Positions 46,094 through 55,084 of a stretch of 64,000 bases of DNA are shown here, piece after piece. The DNA is taken from assembly GCF_963666525.1 (NCBI RefSeq), contig NZ_OY762905.1, positions 3,389,501-3,453,500 of the forward strand. The letters are read 5' to 3'. Under the pieces are notes generated by a model. The model ran no database searches. It was not told where the DNA came from and saw only the letters and a program-made list of their open reading frames with translations. Within the stretch, counting starts at the first letter, position 1, and the number at the start of each line of letters is the position of its first letter. This DNA comes from an uncultured Cohaesibacter sp. (GTDB taxonomy: Bacteria; Pseudomonadota; Alphaproteobacteria; Rhizobiales; Cohaesibacteraceae). The translations under genes and the position numbers were made by a program.

Positions 46094-46121
46094 TAAAAAG
46101 CCGGAGACGCGGGTCTCCGGC
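46094..46121 (-). terminator. Terminator after the threonine dehydratase-like gene
   Basis: On the minus strand GCCGGAGAC and GTCTCCGGC (9 perfect pairs, 4-base loop) are followed by TTTTTATT. It can also serve the convergent Nudix gene. Confidence 0.88.
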
Positions 46122-46190
46122 GAGTTGAGTGCCCTTTTCTTGGTTTCCCACACGCGGTGTGCGGCCAGGCAAGAGGCCGCGCTTGTTTCT

Positions 46191-47159
46191 TCAGACGGTC
46201 GGGGTCTGGCCACTGAGGACCTGAGCCATCCAATCCGTATCGATATTCTGGCCACTGAGAACCACGCCGACCTTTTTGCCAGCCATCTTGTCCTTTTCGG
46301 TCATCAGACCGGCAAGGGCGGCAGCCCCAGCGCCTTCGGCGACATTGTGGGTCGCCCGGTAGATCAGACGGATGGCTTCGGCAACCGTGTCCTCTTCCAC
46401 CCGGACAATGCGTTCGGCATTTTCCATGATGATTTCCAGCGAAGCCGGATCGGGAACGCGCACGGCAAGGCCATCGGCGAAGGTGTCGCTGCGGTCTGCG
46501 GCGGTCAGCTTGCCGCATTCAAAGGAATTGGCATAGCCGTCGACGCGGGCGGTCACGACGCCAACGATCTTGGTCTTGAGATTGAGGGCATTGCGTGCTT
46601 CGATCATGCCACAGATGCCAGACCCCTTGCCAATTGGCACATAGACGGTATCCAGATCTGGGTTCTGCTTCAGCATTTCATAGGAATAGGTGCCAACGCC
46701 AGCTACCAGATCCTCATGATAGGACGGCACCATGTGCAGGCCTTCATCGGCGGCCATAGCCTTGGCCTTGTTGACTGCCTCGTCGAAGTCGTCGCCCGCT
46801 TCGATCACGGTCGCGCCAAAGGCGCGCATGGCGGCGTTCTTTTCGGGGGAATTGCCCTTCGGTACAACGATCGTGGCGCTCAGTCCTTCAATGCCGGCGG
46901 CAAAGGCGAGGCTCTGGCCGTGGTTGCCGCGGGTGGCGGAAATGAGGCCCGCTCCCTTCGGGAAACGTTTCTTGTAGCGGTTGGCATAGACCAGCCCGCC
47001 ACGCACCTTGAAGGCTCCGGTCGGGGTGTGATTCTCATGCTTCATCCAGACATCGGCCCCGAGCGCATCGGCCAGAATCGGCCAGTTATAGCAGGCAGTG
47101 GGGGCAAGAACCCGATAGATCAGTTCTTCGGCCTTTTCAAAATCGACACATGTAAGCAT
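46191..47159 (-). CDS. Threonine/serine dehydratase-like PLP enzyme
   Basis: A 322-residue fold-type II PLP enzyme. The cofactor lysine is in TPTGAFKVRGG, the substrate-binding loop is ATRGNHGQSLAFAA, and the phosphate-binding glycine loop is PIGKGSGICGM. It ends with VVLSGQNIDTDWM, as in short, unregulated threonine/serine ammonia-lyases (no ACT domain). It should deaminate a hydroxy-amino acid to a 2-oxo acid and ammonia; hydroxyaspartate or other substrates are possible. It is divergent from the MocR gene with a repeat-rich operator region between, so MocR control is likely. A terminator follows. Confidence 0.86.
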   Translation of the reverse strand: MLTCVDFEKAEELIYRVLAPTACYNWPILADALGADVWMKHENHTPTGAFKVRGGLVYANRYKKRFPKGAGLISATRGNHGQSLAFAAGIEGLSATIVVPKGNSPEKNAAMRAFGATVIEAGDDFDEAVNKAKAMAADEGLHMVPSYHEDLVAGVGTYSYEMLKQNPDLDTVYVPIGKGSGICGMIEARNALNLKTKIVGVVTARVDGYANSFECGKLTAADRSDTFADGLAVRVPDPASLEIIMENAERIVRVEEDTVAEAIRLIYRATHNVAEGAGAAALAGLMTEKDKMAGKKVGVVLSGQNIDTDWMAQVLSGQTPTV

Positions 47160-47564
47160 GGGAATATCCTTTTCGTGATTTTTGCGACCTGTCGCCTGCC
47201 TGCCCGAAACGGGATCTCTGGTTTGGTTGGTCCGGTGGAGACTGTGTGAACACGGTCGGTCTCGTTGGGAGCCGGTCTTGGCAGGGGGCTGTCGCCTTGA
47301 GCAATCAAATTCTTGTTGTTAAAAATCATGGCAAAGGATATTGTATGGTTCAAACCTTATATTGTATGGGGTGCAAGAATATTGCCATCCATACAATTTG
47401 GCCGTCTGGCCTCTTGTCAGGCCGGAAAGACGGGTCAAGGTTAAGTGATTTGCTGGTGTGTGCGTCATGTGGGGCCGACAGGGGAGGTGTCGGACACGGA
47501 CGGGCACACGGGCAGCCGGATGAGCGCAGGTCGACAAAGGCAAGACGATGCAAGAGAGCTGGTC
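47160..47564. other. Divergent promoter region of dehydratase and MocR genes
   Basis: About 400 bases containing the repeated ATTGTATGG motifs described at 47338-47397. The rest shows no gene. Confidence 0.5.
47338..47397. promoter_or_regulatory. MocR operator: two direct repeats and one inverted copy
   Basis: ATATTGTATGG occurs at 47338-47348 and again at 47359-47369, exactly 21 bases apart (two helical turns). CCATACAAT, the inverted copy, is at 47389-47397. Direct repeats with an inverted element between a MocR gene and its divergent target are typical for this family. Confidence 0.75.
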
Positions 47565-48965
47565 ATGAAGGAAACAAAAGTAAGTTGGTGCCCTGATCTG
47601 ACGGGCCATGACGGGCCGATCTATCGTGCGATTGTTGAAGCCATGCAACGGGATATCCGCACCGGCACCCTGCCGGAGGGCTCTCGCCTGCCAACCCAGC
47701 GCGATCTGGCCTGGGCCCTCAATGTCAACCTGTCGACGGTGACGGAAGCCTTTCGCGAGGCCACCCGGTTGCGCCTGATCGCCGGAGAGGTCGGGCGTGG
47801 AACCTATGTCCTGCCGGTCAATACCGCCACCAGCCTCTATGCCATCGATCGCCCCCACGCCGAGAATGCCATCGACCTGTCCACCATCAAGCCGGTGCAG
47901 GGCTTCTCCCGAGAGGATGTCCAGAGCCGCTTCGCCGCCCTGTTGCAGAGGCAGAATCTCGTTGACGTGATGGACTATCACGCCCCTAGCCTCATCGGGC
48001 GCTGCCGTGCCGCCGTCGTGAAATTGTGCCAGAGCCGCGGCTTCCATCCGCCGGCTGACCGCATCTTTCCCTGCGCCGGTGCGCAGGCCGCCCTGTTCGC
48101 AGCCTTGCAGATGATTGCCAAGCCAGACTTGCCGGTCTTGGTGGAGGAACTGACCTTTCCCGGCATGAAGGTGGCCGCCAAGCAAATGGGGCTGCGGTTG
48201 GTGCCTGTTGGGATGGACAAGAAAGGCATCCTGCCCGAAGACCTCGACCGCGCCTCAAGAGCCAGTGGTGCCCGCACGCTGGTACTCAGTCCGATTCTGC
48301 AAAATCCCACCGGGACGACCATGGACCGCCAGCGTCGCGCCGACATCGTCGAGATGGCTGAAAAGCTAGACCTGCTGGTGATCGAGGAAGATGTCTATGG
48401 CGGGTTCTCCGGACAACCGCCGCTCAGCCTGCAATTGGCTGGCCGCTCCATTCTGGTGGGGGGACTTTCCAAGCTGGTGGCTCCGGGGCTGCGCTTTGGC
48501 TATATCATCGTCACCTTCGATGCTGACAGTCCGCGTTCCCGGCTGATGAATTTTGCTACCGACGAGCTGGTGCATGTGACGAGCTGGATGACGGCACCCA
48601 TCATGCTGGAGCTGGTTTGCGACTGGATTGAAAGCGGTGCTGTGGACGAGCAGATGGAATGGCAGCGGCAGGAAGCGCGTGCCCGGCAGTCCCTCGTCCG
48701 GCGTCGCCTTGGCTTGCCGGCCCTTGGCCGCAATCCCGCTGCGCCGCATCTCTGGGTCTCGACCGATGAAGGCAGCCCCTATGAAGGGCGCACAGGCGAA
48801 CAGCTTGCGTCGCTGGCCCGGGCAGCCGGGGTCGATCTGGTGTCTGCCTCGACCTTCTGTGCCGGGCGCATGTTGTCCGATGGGGTTCGAATCTGCGTGA
48901 CGGCCCCCAGAGACAGGGCTGACCTCGTCGAAGCCTGCAAACGCCTCGTCCAGGCCTGGAACTAG
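47565..48965 (+). CDS. MocR-type GntR regulator with aminotransferase domain
   Basis: About 466 residues from ATG 47565 (GAGAG upstream; the frame is open to 47445). The N-terminal GntR winged HTH (residues 15-85) has LPEGSRLPTQRDLAWALNVN, STVTEAFREA and GEVGRGTYVL. A linker of about 40 residues leads to a fold-type I aminotransferase domain (about 125-465): SPILQNPTGTTMD, VIEEDVYGGF, and the PLP lysine in LVGGLSKLVAPGLRFG. MocR proteins use PLP or an aminated ligand as effector; some regulate genes of amine or amino-acid use. The target is probably the divergent dehydratase gene. Confidence 0.9.
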   Translation: MKETKVSWCPDLTGHDGPIYRAIVEAMQRDIRTGTLPEGSRLPTQRDLAWALNVNLSTVTEAFREATRLRLIAGEVGRGTYVLPVNTATSLYAIDRPHAENAIDLSTIKPVQGFSREDVQSRFAALLQRQNLVDVMDYHAPSLIGRCRAAVVKLCQSRGFHPPADRIFPCAGAQAALFAALQMIAKPDLPVLVEELTFPGMKVAAKQMGLRLVPVGMDKKGILPEDLDRASRASGARTLVLSPILQNPTGTTMDRQRRADIVEMAEKLDLLVIEEDVYGGFSGQPPLSLQLAGRSILVGGLSKLVAPGLRFGYIIVTFDADSPRSRLMNFATDELVHVTSWMTAPIMLELVCDWIESGAVDEQMEWQRQEARARQSLVRRRLGLPALGRNPAAPHLWVSTDEGSPYEGRTGEQLASLARAAGVDLVSASTFCAGRMLSDGVRICVTAPRDRADLVEACKRLVQAWN

Positions 48966-48978
48966 ACCCGTAAATCAG

Positions 48979-49028
48979 GACCAGCCGGCCGGAAGCTGGC
49001 CTCTGGACCGGACCCCGGACCAGAGGCC
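48979..49028. terminator. Hairpins between the MocR and PdhS-like kinase genes
   Basis: GGCCTCTGG and CCAGAGGCC (48998-49006 and 49020-49028) form 9 perfect pairs; CCAGC...GCTGG lies just before. No T-run is seen, so termination between the convergent genes is only likely. Confidence 0.5.
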
Positions 49029-49071
49029 TGTCCTCAGCAGTGCCCCGATCTTCATCAGCGTATGGTCGTGA

Positions 49072-52000
49072 TCAGTTGACGGGTTCGGCCGTCCGCGGCA
49101 GATCTTCCTCTGGGCTTTCGACCACCCGTTCTGGCGGGAATATGACCTCAACCAGCGTCCCGTGTCCGCGCTCGCTGGAAAGGTTGAACCGCGCCTTGTT
49201 GGCTTCAATCAGGGCCTTGGTCAGCGGCAGGCCGAGGCCTGTGCCTTCCGCAGCGCTGCGGGTGGTCGGTGATACCTGCCGGAAAGGCTCAAGCGCCCGC
49301 TTCATGTCATCCTTGCTCATGCCGATGCCGGTGTCGCGAATGCGCAGGATCACCTCGCCACTATCCTGTTGGGTCGTTGAAACGATCACCTGTCCACCCG
49401 GATGGTTGAACTTGACCGCATTGGACAGGATATTGAGGATGATCTGACGCAGAGACCGGCTGTCTGCAACCACATCGGGAAGCCGCGAAGAGGCAGATGT
49501 CCGGATGATGATCTGGCTGCGGTTGGCCTGCGGCTGCATGATGCCGACGCATTCTGCTACCATGCCATTGAGCGGAACGGCCTCGAACTGCAGTTCCATC
49601 TTGCCCGCCTCGACCTTGGAAATATCGAGCAGATCGTTGAGCAGGCTGATGATATGCGTGCCGGATATCTTGATATCCTTGAGATAGTCCTTGTAGCGTT
49701 CCTGTCCAATGGCCCCGAAACGCTCTTCCATCATCACTTCGGAAAAGCCGATGATGGCGTTGAGCGGCGTCCGGATCTCATGGCTGACCTTGGCCAGAAA
49801 TTCCGATTTCTTCTTGCTGGCCCGCTCGGCGCGCAGCTTCTGGGCCATCAGCTCTTCCTGCGTCCGTTTCCATTCGGTCACGTCCCGCAGCACCGCGCAG
49901 AAGCGGTTGGTGCCCGGTATCGATACCCGCCCCATGGTCATGACCAGCGGAATGAGGCCACCCGAACGCAGCTGGCCGATGACTTCCTGTCCGCCGTTGA
50001 TGAGGCTGGCAAGTCCGCTGTTCCTGAGCCGCTCGAGATAAGCGAGGGCATCCTTGTGACTCTCTTGAGCAAGCAGCGAAATGAACGGCCCTCCGGCCAC
50101 CTTGTGACGGTCCACCTCGAACAGCGCCTCGGCCGAATGGTTCATCCTGAGGATGTTGCCATCCCTGTCCAGCACCAGAACGCCGTCGGTGGCGGTATCC
50201 AGAATGGCTTCCAGTTCGGCGATCTTCTCGTCCTCTTCGGAGACGCCAATCGACGGCGGCGTGACCGGGGTCTCTTCAAAGCACAGCATGGCCGCAGGCT
50301 GATCGCCCCAGCCAATAGAGGAAATGTTGGCCTGAACCGAAATGGGGCTGCCGTCCTCTGTGCGTAGAGTGGTGCGGCCATTGGTTTTGGTCAGCCAGTC
50401 GCCGGGACGTCCGGAAAACAGCCCCTCCATGCCGCCTGCTTCATCAAGGGCATCCTCGGAGGCAAATTTCAGCAGGCGCAAGGCGGTCTTGGAGGCGAAC
50501 AGAACCTGGCTCTTGGCCGACACGATGATTGCCGTCTGCAGCTTGTTGAGCATGTCGATCAACGGTGAGGTCTTGTCCTGACGGTCCCACAGCGACTCCG
50601 ACCCGAGCGCAGCAACGCCCGCAACCGCCGCTGCCGTGAGAGCTGCCGTCCCCTCGATGGTGCCCGCCACCGGGGAGGCTTGTTGCAGATCGACTTGCGC
50701 ATTGTCTGCGTCGTCATCCATCGCCGAAATGACGAAGTGGTTCTCGGAAACAACCGGCTCGTCAAACAGCTCATCGCCCAGCGCTTCACCCGGTGTCGGG
50801 ATCTGCGGTTCCTGAAACTCGGGTGCGTCGTTGCCACCAGCTTCAAGGGGCACGACTTCATCAAGAGGAGAGGTGTCTTCAAGGCTTTCGCCTTCACTGG
50901 GCTCCTCCAGAGGCGCCGCTTCGGTCTCGTCCGGTGCAGGCATTTCCTGCGGTGTGAAATCTGCCAAAGGCTCAGCCAGAGAGCCCGCAAAAGGACCGGT
51001 CAAGGCTGCGGCAGGGCCTGTGTCTGTGGTCGAGTCGTCCGGCACCACGGGAGCTGCCTGATGTTCGTCCGTCTGCGGGAGAGGCGCTGCCGTTTCAAAA
51101 GACGGTGCATCGCCTTCAGTGGCATCCGGGGTTTGCTGCGGATTCTCCTCGACAGGCTGTGATGGCTCAACCGGCGCAGTCGCCTGCTCTCTGGCCTGTG
51201 CGGCCTGATCATGCAGCTGTTTCAGCCGTGGGTCGATGGACAGGATGTCCAGAAGGGCCTTGCTGGTGGCTGCCGACTTGTGCGCATCCTCCTTGCGCTC
51301 GCGAGCTGCGAGCAGGGCGCTGAGGGGCTTGTTCGCGGATTGCCATGGTAGGACCAGATGATCCTCCTTGCGCCGCGGCGGAATGAAGGAACAGAGCGGG
51401 CGGCGCACAAAGGACGGCTCGGGCTCGGTCTGCTTTTCGCCATCGTGGGAGGGACTCGCTTCTGGCTTGTCGACCTTTTCCACTTCGCTTGCGACCTGCT
51501 GCAGGATCTCATGGGTCGGGAAGGTCGGGGCAGGATCGGCCGAAACCTCTTCCTGCTCTTCCTCATCCTCGGTTTCCTCGTCGGAAAGCGCGGCAGGATC
51601 CTCATAGTCGTCATCGAGATCTTCGGCGGGCAACCGGCTTTCGAATGTCTCGTCGGACAGCACGTCGGCGATTTCCTGGAAGGCATGCTCTTCACCGGCG
51701 CTGAGCTTGTTGCCGCTCACTGAGGGCGAGTCTGCATCCCCGGCATCAGCCAAGGAAGGCGCGGCCACTTCACGCACGCCGGTGGCGCTGCCGCTGAGCA
51801 AAGTGTCCACGAGATCGTGGCGATTGCCAGCAGTCTGATCTGGTTGGGTCAGATCCGTGCCATCGGTCGCGGCTTTGGCAGCTTCTTCATCGTGCGATGG
51901 CTGGTTGGTCGTCTGGTCTTCTAATCCCTTCTCATTGTCTTCACACACGGCGATCACCCCGGTTGTTTCGACAGCGGCTTCTTGCGGCGTCCCCCGGCCG

Positions 52001-53664
52001 CATTGATCATCTGGCGAAATCAGTTCAGTCGTGGTTGCTACGGCATTCCAGGCAGCCTGGAGCAGGTCTGCGGATATTAAGTCATCAATTTGTGCAAGAT
52101 GAGGCAGGACCGTGGTTTGTCCACTCTCTTGTTGCATGGCTTCTGTGGTCAGTTCGGCCTCTGTGTCTGCTTCAGGCTCATGGCCTGTTGAGGCCATCAC
52201 GTCGGCTGGTCTGCAAAGGCCAAAGCCGCGATAACCCTGAAATCCATGAAGCCGGCCATAGATCGGCAGACCCGTCAGCTCTACTGCGATGCGGCAGTCC
52301 TCTCCTTCAACCGGCCACCAGACATCGAGGCTGGCCCAGGTATCACAGCTGGCAAAGCCCCTGGCGATGGTGCCGTCCCCGTCCATGTCAAAGCGTTTGG
52401 CGATCTCGGACCAGCGCATGCCGACAATGTCTGCGTTGCCGCGGCCCACGGCCATCGCCAGTTCATCGGAGACAAACTTGAAACGCCCGACCTCGTCGCT
52501 TTCCCAGACAAAGTGGAACGGTCCAACCGCGCCACTGGTGGGCTGGCCATGGTCACTGGCAGGCAGAATGGTCAAAGAGGCACCCTTGCCCTTGTGCGGC
52601 AGACGCAGCGGATAGACATTGTCGCCGGAGCGGCCCGTGGCAGCCTGCTTCTGCCGGAAGTCGGCAAGGTTGGTAACCGACCGGTCGCTTGGCTTTCCGA
52701 CGTTCTGCCCGGTCACCGGATCGGTAAGGGGAAGCGCAGATGGCTTGCCATCATCGCGATGGAACGGTGCCTGTTCAGCCCTTTGCAACAATTCAAGGCC
52801 GGTCGTCAGCCTGTCCCGGATTTCAGACAGCTCATCAAGGCCGAAGTGGTCATCGAAGACATCCGCGTCTGCCGCAGAAAACCCGGCTTCATCAGCCGGC
52901 TGATCAGGCGATTCCAAATCGGCAAAGGGGTTTTCAATCCACGGATCATGGGTCGGAACGGGACTGGCCGGATTGTGCACCAGAAGCAGATACCGGGCAC
53001 GCAGATCGTCTGAAACACGGGCAACAACAGCTCCTGTCTGGCTGTCGCAGAAGGGGAGAGAGCCTTCGCTAATCCGCTCATCACCATCCACTCTGGCTAG
53101 CAGTTTACCAAGGGCGACAGCGTTTCCGCCAAACGGCAGAAAGCCCTCGGACGACGCCAGCAACTGGCCATCCTTGTCGATTACTGCGGCGAACAGATCC
53201 TGATCTGCAGCAAGCGCCTTGAGTAGATCCGCTGTCGGCTCGACCGGCGCAAAGGCTATCTCGCGGGAGCTTTCGATAGCTTCCAGCGGCACCGAAGACA
53301 GAACCAGCAGTACGGTCTCTCCCTCTACCGTCAGCTTTTTGCAAAGACAGGACAATGTGACGAAGGACAAGCCGAGAAAGAAACGCAACTGGTCTAGGGT
53401 CGGCGTGTCAGGCCGTGCGTTGCGCGCCAGCCGCGCCAAATGGCGCCGGGCAGGGTGCACATCGCCAAAGCTGCGCGCCAACAGTGATTCCATGCTTGTT
53501 TCGGAGAAAAACGCCAGCCCGGCGGCATTTGCCCACAAGATGCGGTTGCCATCGGCGTTCCAGACCCACGCCGGGCGCGAGTCGAGCAGAACCGCTCCGA
53601 TCGTCGGATGCGCGGACAGAGTCAGGAAGGGTCTGGCCAGAGATGCTGCGGGAAACGTTGGCAT
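49072..53664 (-). CDS. PdhS/PleC-like PAS sensor histidine kinase, very large
   Basis: About 1530 residues from ATG 53664. Two or more PAS-like regions lie near the N-terminus (residues 30-90 and about 380-480, FVWESDEVGRFKFVSDELA). A 500-residue acidic, Pro/Glu-rich segment (DDDYEDPAALSDEETEDEEE) looks disordered. Further PAS domains follow (about 1010-1090, 1135-1250; ATDGVLVLDRDGNILRMNH). The dimerisation domain has His1295 in SHEIRTPLNAIIGFSE with ERYKDYLKDI, the pattern of the PleC/DivJ/PdhS kinases that act on DivK. The ATPase domain has ILSNAVKFN, DTGIGMS and GTGLGLPLTK. No membrane helix is evident. A role in cell-cycle and pole control is likely. Confidence 0.87.
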   Translation of the reverse strand: MPTFPAASLARPFLTLSAHPTIGAVLLDSRPAWVWNADGNRILWANAAGLAFFSETSMESLLARSFGDVHPARRHLARLARNARPDTPTLDQLRFFLGLSFVTLSCLCKKLTVEGETVLLVLSSVPLEAIESSREIAFAPVEPTADLLKALAADQDLFAAVIDKDGQLLASSEGFLPFGGNAVALGKLLARVDGDERISEGSLPFCDSQTGAVVARVSDDLRARYLLLVHNPASPVPTHDPWIENPFADLESPDQPADEAGFSAADADVFDDHFGLDELSEIRDRLTTGLELLQRAEQAPFHRDDGKPSALPLTDPVTGQNVGKPSDRSVTNLADFRQKQAATGRSGDNVYPLRLPHKGKGASLTILPASDHGQPTSGAVGPFHFVWESDEVGRFKFVSDELAMAVGRGNADIVGMRWSEIAKRFDMDGDGTIARGFASCDTWASLDVWWPVEGEDCRIAVELTGLPIYGRLHGFQGYRGFGLCRPADVMASTGHEPEADTEAELTTEAMQQESGQTTVLPHLAQIDDLISADLLQAAWNAVATTTELISPDDQCGRGTPQEAAVETTGVIAVCEDNEKGLEDQTTNQPSHDEEAAKAATDGTDLTQPDQTAGNRHDLVDTLLSGSATGVREVAAPSLADAGDADSPSVSGNKLSAGEEHAFQEIADVLSDETFESRLPAEDLDDDYEDPAALSDEETEDEEEQEEVSADPAPTFPTHEILQQVASEVEKVDKPEASPSHDGEKQTEPEPSFVRRPLCSFIPPRRKEDHLVLPWQSANKPLSALLAARERKEDAHKSAATSKALLDILSIDPRLKQLHDQAAQAREQATAPVEPSQPVEENPQQTPDATEGDAPSFETAAPLPQTDEHQAAPVVPDDSTTDTGPAAALTGPFAGSLAEPLADFTPQEMPAPDETEAAPLEEPSEGESLEDTSPLDEVVPLEAGGNDAPEFQEPQIPTPGEALGDELFDEPVVSENHFVISAMDDDADNAQVDLQQASPVAGTIEGTAALTAAAVAGVAALGSESLWDRQDKTSPLIDMLNKLQTAIIVSAKSQVLFASKTALRLLKFASEDALDEAGGMEGLFSGRPGDWLTKTNGRTTLRTEDGSPISVQANISSIGWGDQPAAMLCFEETPVTPPSIGVSEEDEKIAELEAILDTATDGVLVLDRDGNILRMNHSAEALFEVDRHKVAGGPFISLLAQESHKDALAYLERLRNSGLASLINGGQEVIGQLRSGGLIPLVMTMGRVSIPGTNRFCAVLRDVTEWKRTQEELMAQKLRAERASKKKSEFLAKVSHEIRTPLNAIIGFSEVMMEERFGAIGQERYKDYLKDIKISGTHIISLLNDLLDISKVEAGKMELQFEAVPLNGMVAECVGIMQPQANRSQIIIRTSASSRLPDVVADSRSLRQIILNILSNAVKFNHPGGQVIVSTTQQDSGEVILRIRDTGIGMSKDDMKRALEPFRQVSPTTRSAAEGTGLGLPLTKALIEANKARFNLSSERGHGTLVEVIFPPERVVESPEEDLPRTAEPVN

Positions 53665-54061
53665 GGTTCTGTAATCTTGTTCATTGAAGGAAACCCTTAA
53701 CAAAAGGTTTCCGGATAAATGATTGCGTTAATAAACTGTTATGACATTTTCGTCTGGCGAGGTCCAATATTTCGAGTGGAATAACCTCGCTTATGAGCGA
53801 GCATGGTTAATCTGCCCAGGCTCATTATGGTAACCAATTATAAAGCACTTGAACGGGTTGTGCATAGTCATTTTTACAAGGTTGGATGCCAAAACCGGAT
53901 TGGCAACAAGCGGTTCCGCCTTGGTGCTGGGGCCGTCGGAGGCGGTTTTTACTGCCGGGGTCGTGCGTTGCTGCAATGATGTTGCGATGCAAAATAATTG
54001 CTGCTATGCTGCGATGCACAATGCTAGCCGATACCAACCCCGAAACGCCGGAGACAACTGC
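53665..54061. other. Promoter region of the phasin gene
   Basis: About 400 bases between divergent genes. The phasin-proximal 100 bases are full of TGC/GCA words, including TTGCTGCAA (53968-53976), TTGCGATGCAA (53982-53992) and TGCGATGCA (54010-54018). The kinase-side part is AT-rich. Confidence 0.5.
53968..54019 (+). promoter_or_regulatory. TGC-N-GCA motifs, candidate PhaR operators
   Basis: TTGCTGCAA, TTGCGATGCAA and CTGCGATGCAC lie in tandem 45-95 bases before the phasin start; the last two share GCGATGCA and are 27 bases apart centre to centre. PhaR, the repressor of phasin genes in alphaproteobacteria, binds TGC-rich dyads of this form. Confidence 0.6.
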
Positions 54062-54448
54062 ATGGCCATGTCCGAAAGACTGTTCGATGTTCCTTCCGAA
54101 TTCCGCGAAATGGCGGAAAAGGGCATCAAGCAGACCCTCAAATCCTATGAAACGCTGCATGGTTTTGCCGAACAGACCGCCGATCGTTTCGCTGGCCCAG
54201 CAGAAGGCTTGCGTGGTGAGTTGATCGGCTTCAACAAGACGGCGATATCTGCGGCGGACGAGGGTGTCCGAGCTTCCTTCGCGCTGGCTGCCGACCTGAC
54301 CAGGGCCGAGAGCCTGCAGGATGTCATCGCGCTCCAGACCCGATATGTCCAGTCGCAGATGCAACGCTTCAGCGCTGTTGCCGGTGAACTGGGTGCCATG
54401 GCAGGCCGTATGACCGAAGGACCTGCCAAAGCATCAGAGGAAGAATAA
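54062..54448 (+). CDS. Phasin-family protein
   Basis: A 128-residue all-helical protein from ATG 54062 (GGAGA upstream; ATG 54068 also possible). It matches the Phasin_2 group: an N-terminal FDVPSEFREMAEKGIKQ, the middle helix LKSYETLHGFAEQTADRF and the C-terminal helix with LQDVIALQTRYVQSQMQRF. Phasins coat polyhydroxyalkanoate granules, the carbon store of many alphaproteobacteria; some act as stress or chaperone-like proteins. No other PHA gene is adjacent. PhaR-type motifs upstream support the granule role. Confidence 0.85.
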   Translation: MAMSERLFDVPSEFREMAEKGIKQTLKSYETLHGFAEQTADRFAGPAEGLRGELIGFNKTAISAADEGVRASFALAADLTRAESLQDVIALQTRYVQSQMQRFSAVAGELGAMAGRMTEGPAKASEEE

Positions 54449-55007
54449 CTCCTTCTGTTCATCTGCGCGAAGGGAACAGTCGTTTGCCTTGTGCGCTGCA
54501 AAGGCAGCGCAAGGACACATGCCGCGGAAAGCACCTGCATTCTTGCGGGAATGGAATGGGTCGGCGTGCTTTACGACCTTGCCAGACCTACGGCAGCACT
54601 GGTGCAATCGTCTGAGACGAAAAGTGAGTTCTTAATCACAACAGGTTAACACTGGTCCATGGCGGCAGAGAGTTATCAGGCGGGGGCGGGCGGATTTTGC
54701 TGGCGCAGGAGCTCAATCGGAGAGCCGCTGCCGCGCAAGGCATAAACGCAGCTCCTGTCCCGCATCGGGACTGGCGACCTGCGCGACCATCCTGATCAGC
54801 TCGTCATTGGACGAAATACCTCACCCTCCTCAAGGCAGCCGTTGTCCAGAATCAGCCATCCCCGCATAGGTTGTTCACAAACCTTCTGATCTGGCATGGA
54901 GAATCGGGCTCTGGTGACGTTTTTTTGACAAGCTGTGGGAAGTCCCGATTTCTGCTCTTGCATTTTCCGCCAAGCTTCCCTAAAAAACGCGCACTACAGG
55001 GTGCTAT
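54449..55007. other. Spacer between phasin gene and tRNA-His
   Basis: About 560 bases. It contains the hairpin at 54487-54514, a degenerate coding-like stretch on the minus strand at about 54713-54867 and otherwise nothing recognised. The last 100 bases before the tRNA should contain its promoter. Confidence 0.45.
54487..54514 (+). terminator. Long hairpin downstream of the phasin gene
   Basis: TGCGCTGC and GCAGCGCA pair perfectly around AAAG, extended by CCT/AGG after a small bulge. No T-run follows, so it may be a stabilising 3' structure; its core CTGC-N4-GCAG also resembles a PhaR-type dyad. Confidence 0.5.
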
Positions 55008-55084
55008 GCAGTCGTAGCTCAGTTGGTTAGAGCGTCGGATTGTGGCTCCGAAGGTCGGTGGTTCGAATCCACCCGACTGTACCA
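55008..55084 (+). tRNA. tRNA-His (GTG)
   Basis: A complete 77-base cloverleaf including the encoded CCA. The anticodon arm is TCGGA-TTGTGGC-TCCGA, giving anticodon GTG. The T arm is GGTGG-TTCGAAT-CCACC. The acceptor stem GCAGTCG/CGACTGT has a G1:U72 pair, the discriminator is A73, and no extra G at position -1 is evident, as known for many alphaproteobacterial tRNA-His genes. Confidence 0.97.

Noticed and set aside
54240-54253. TTGATCGGCTTCAA inside the phasin gene, resembling a FixK site
   Set aside because: It is well within coding sequence and far from any start, so it is probably chance.
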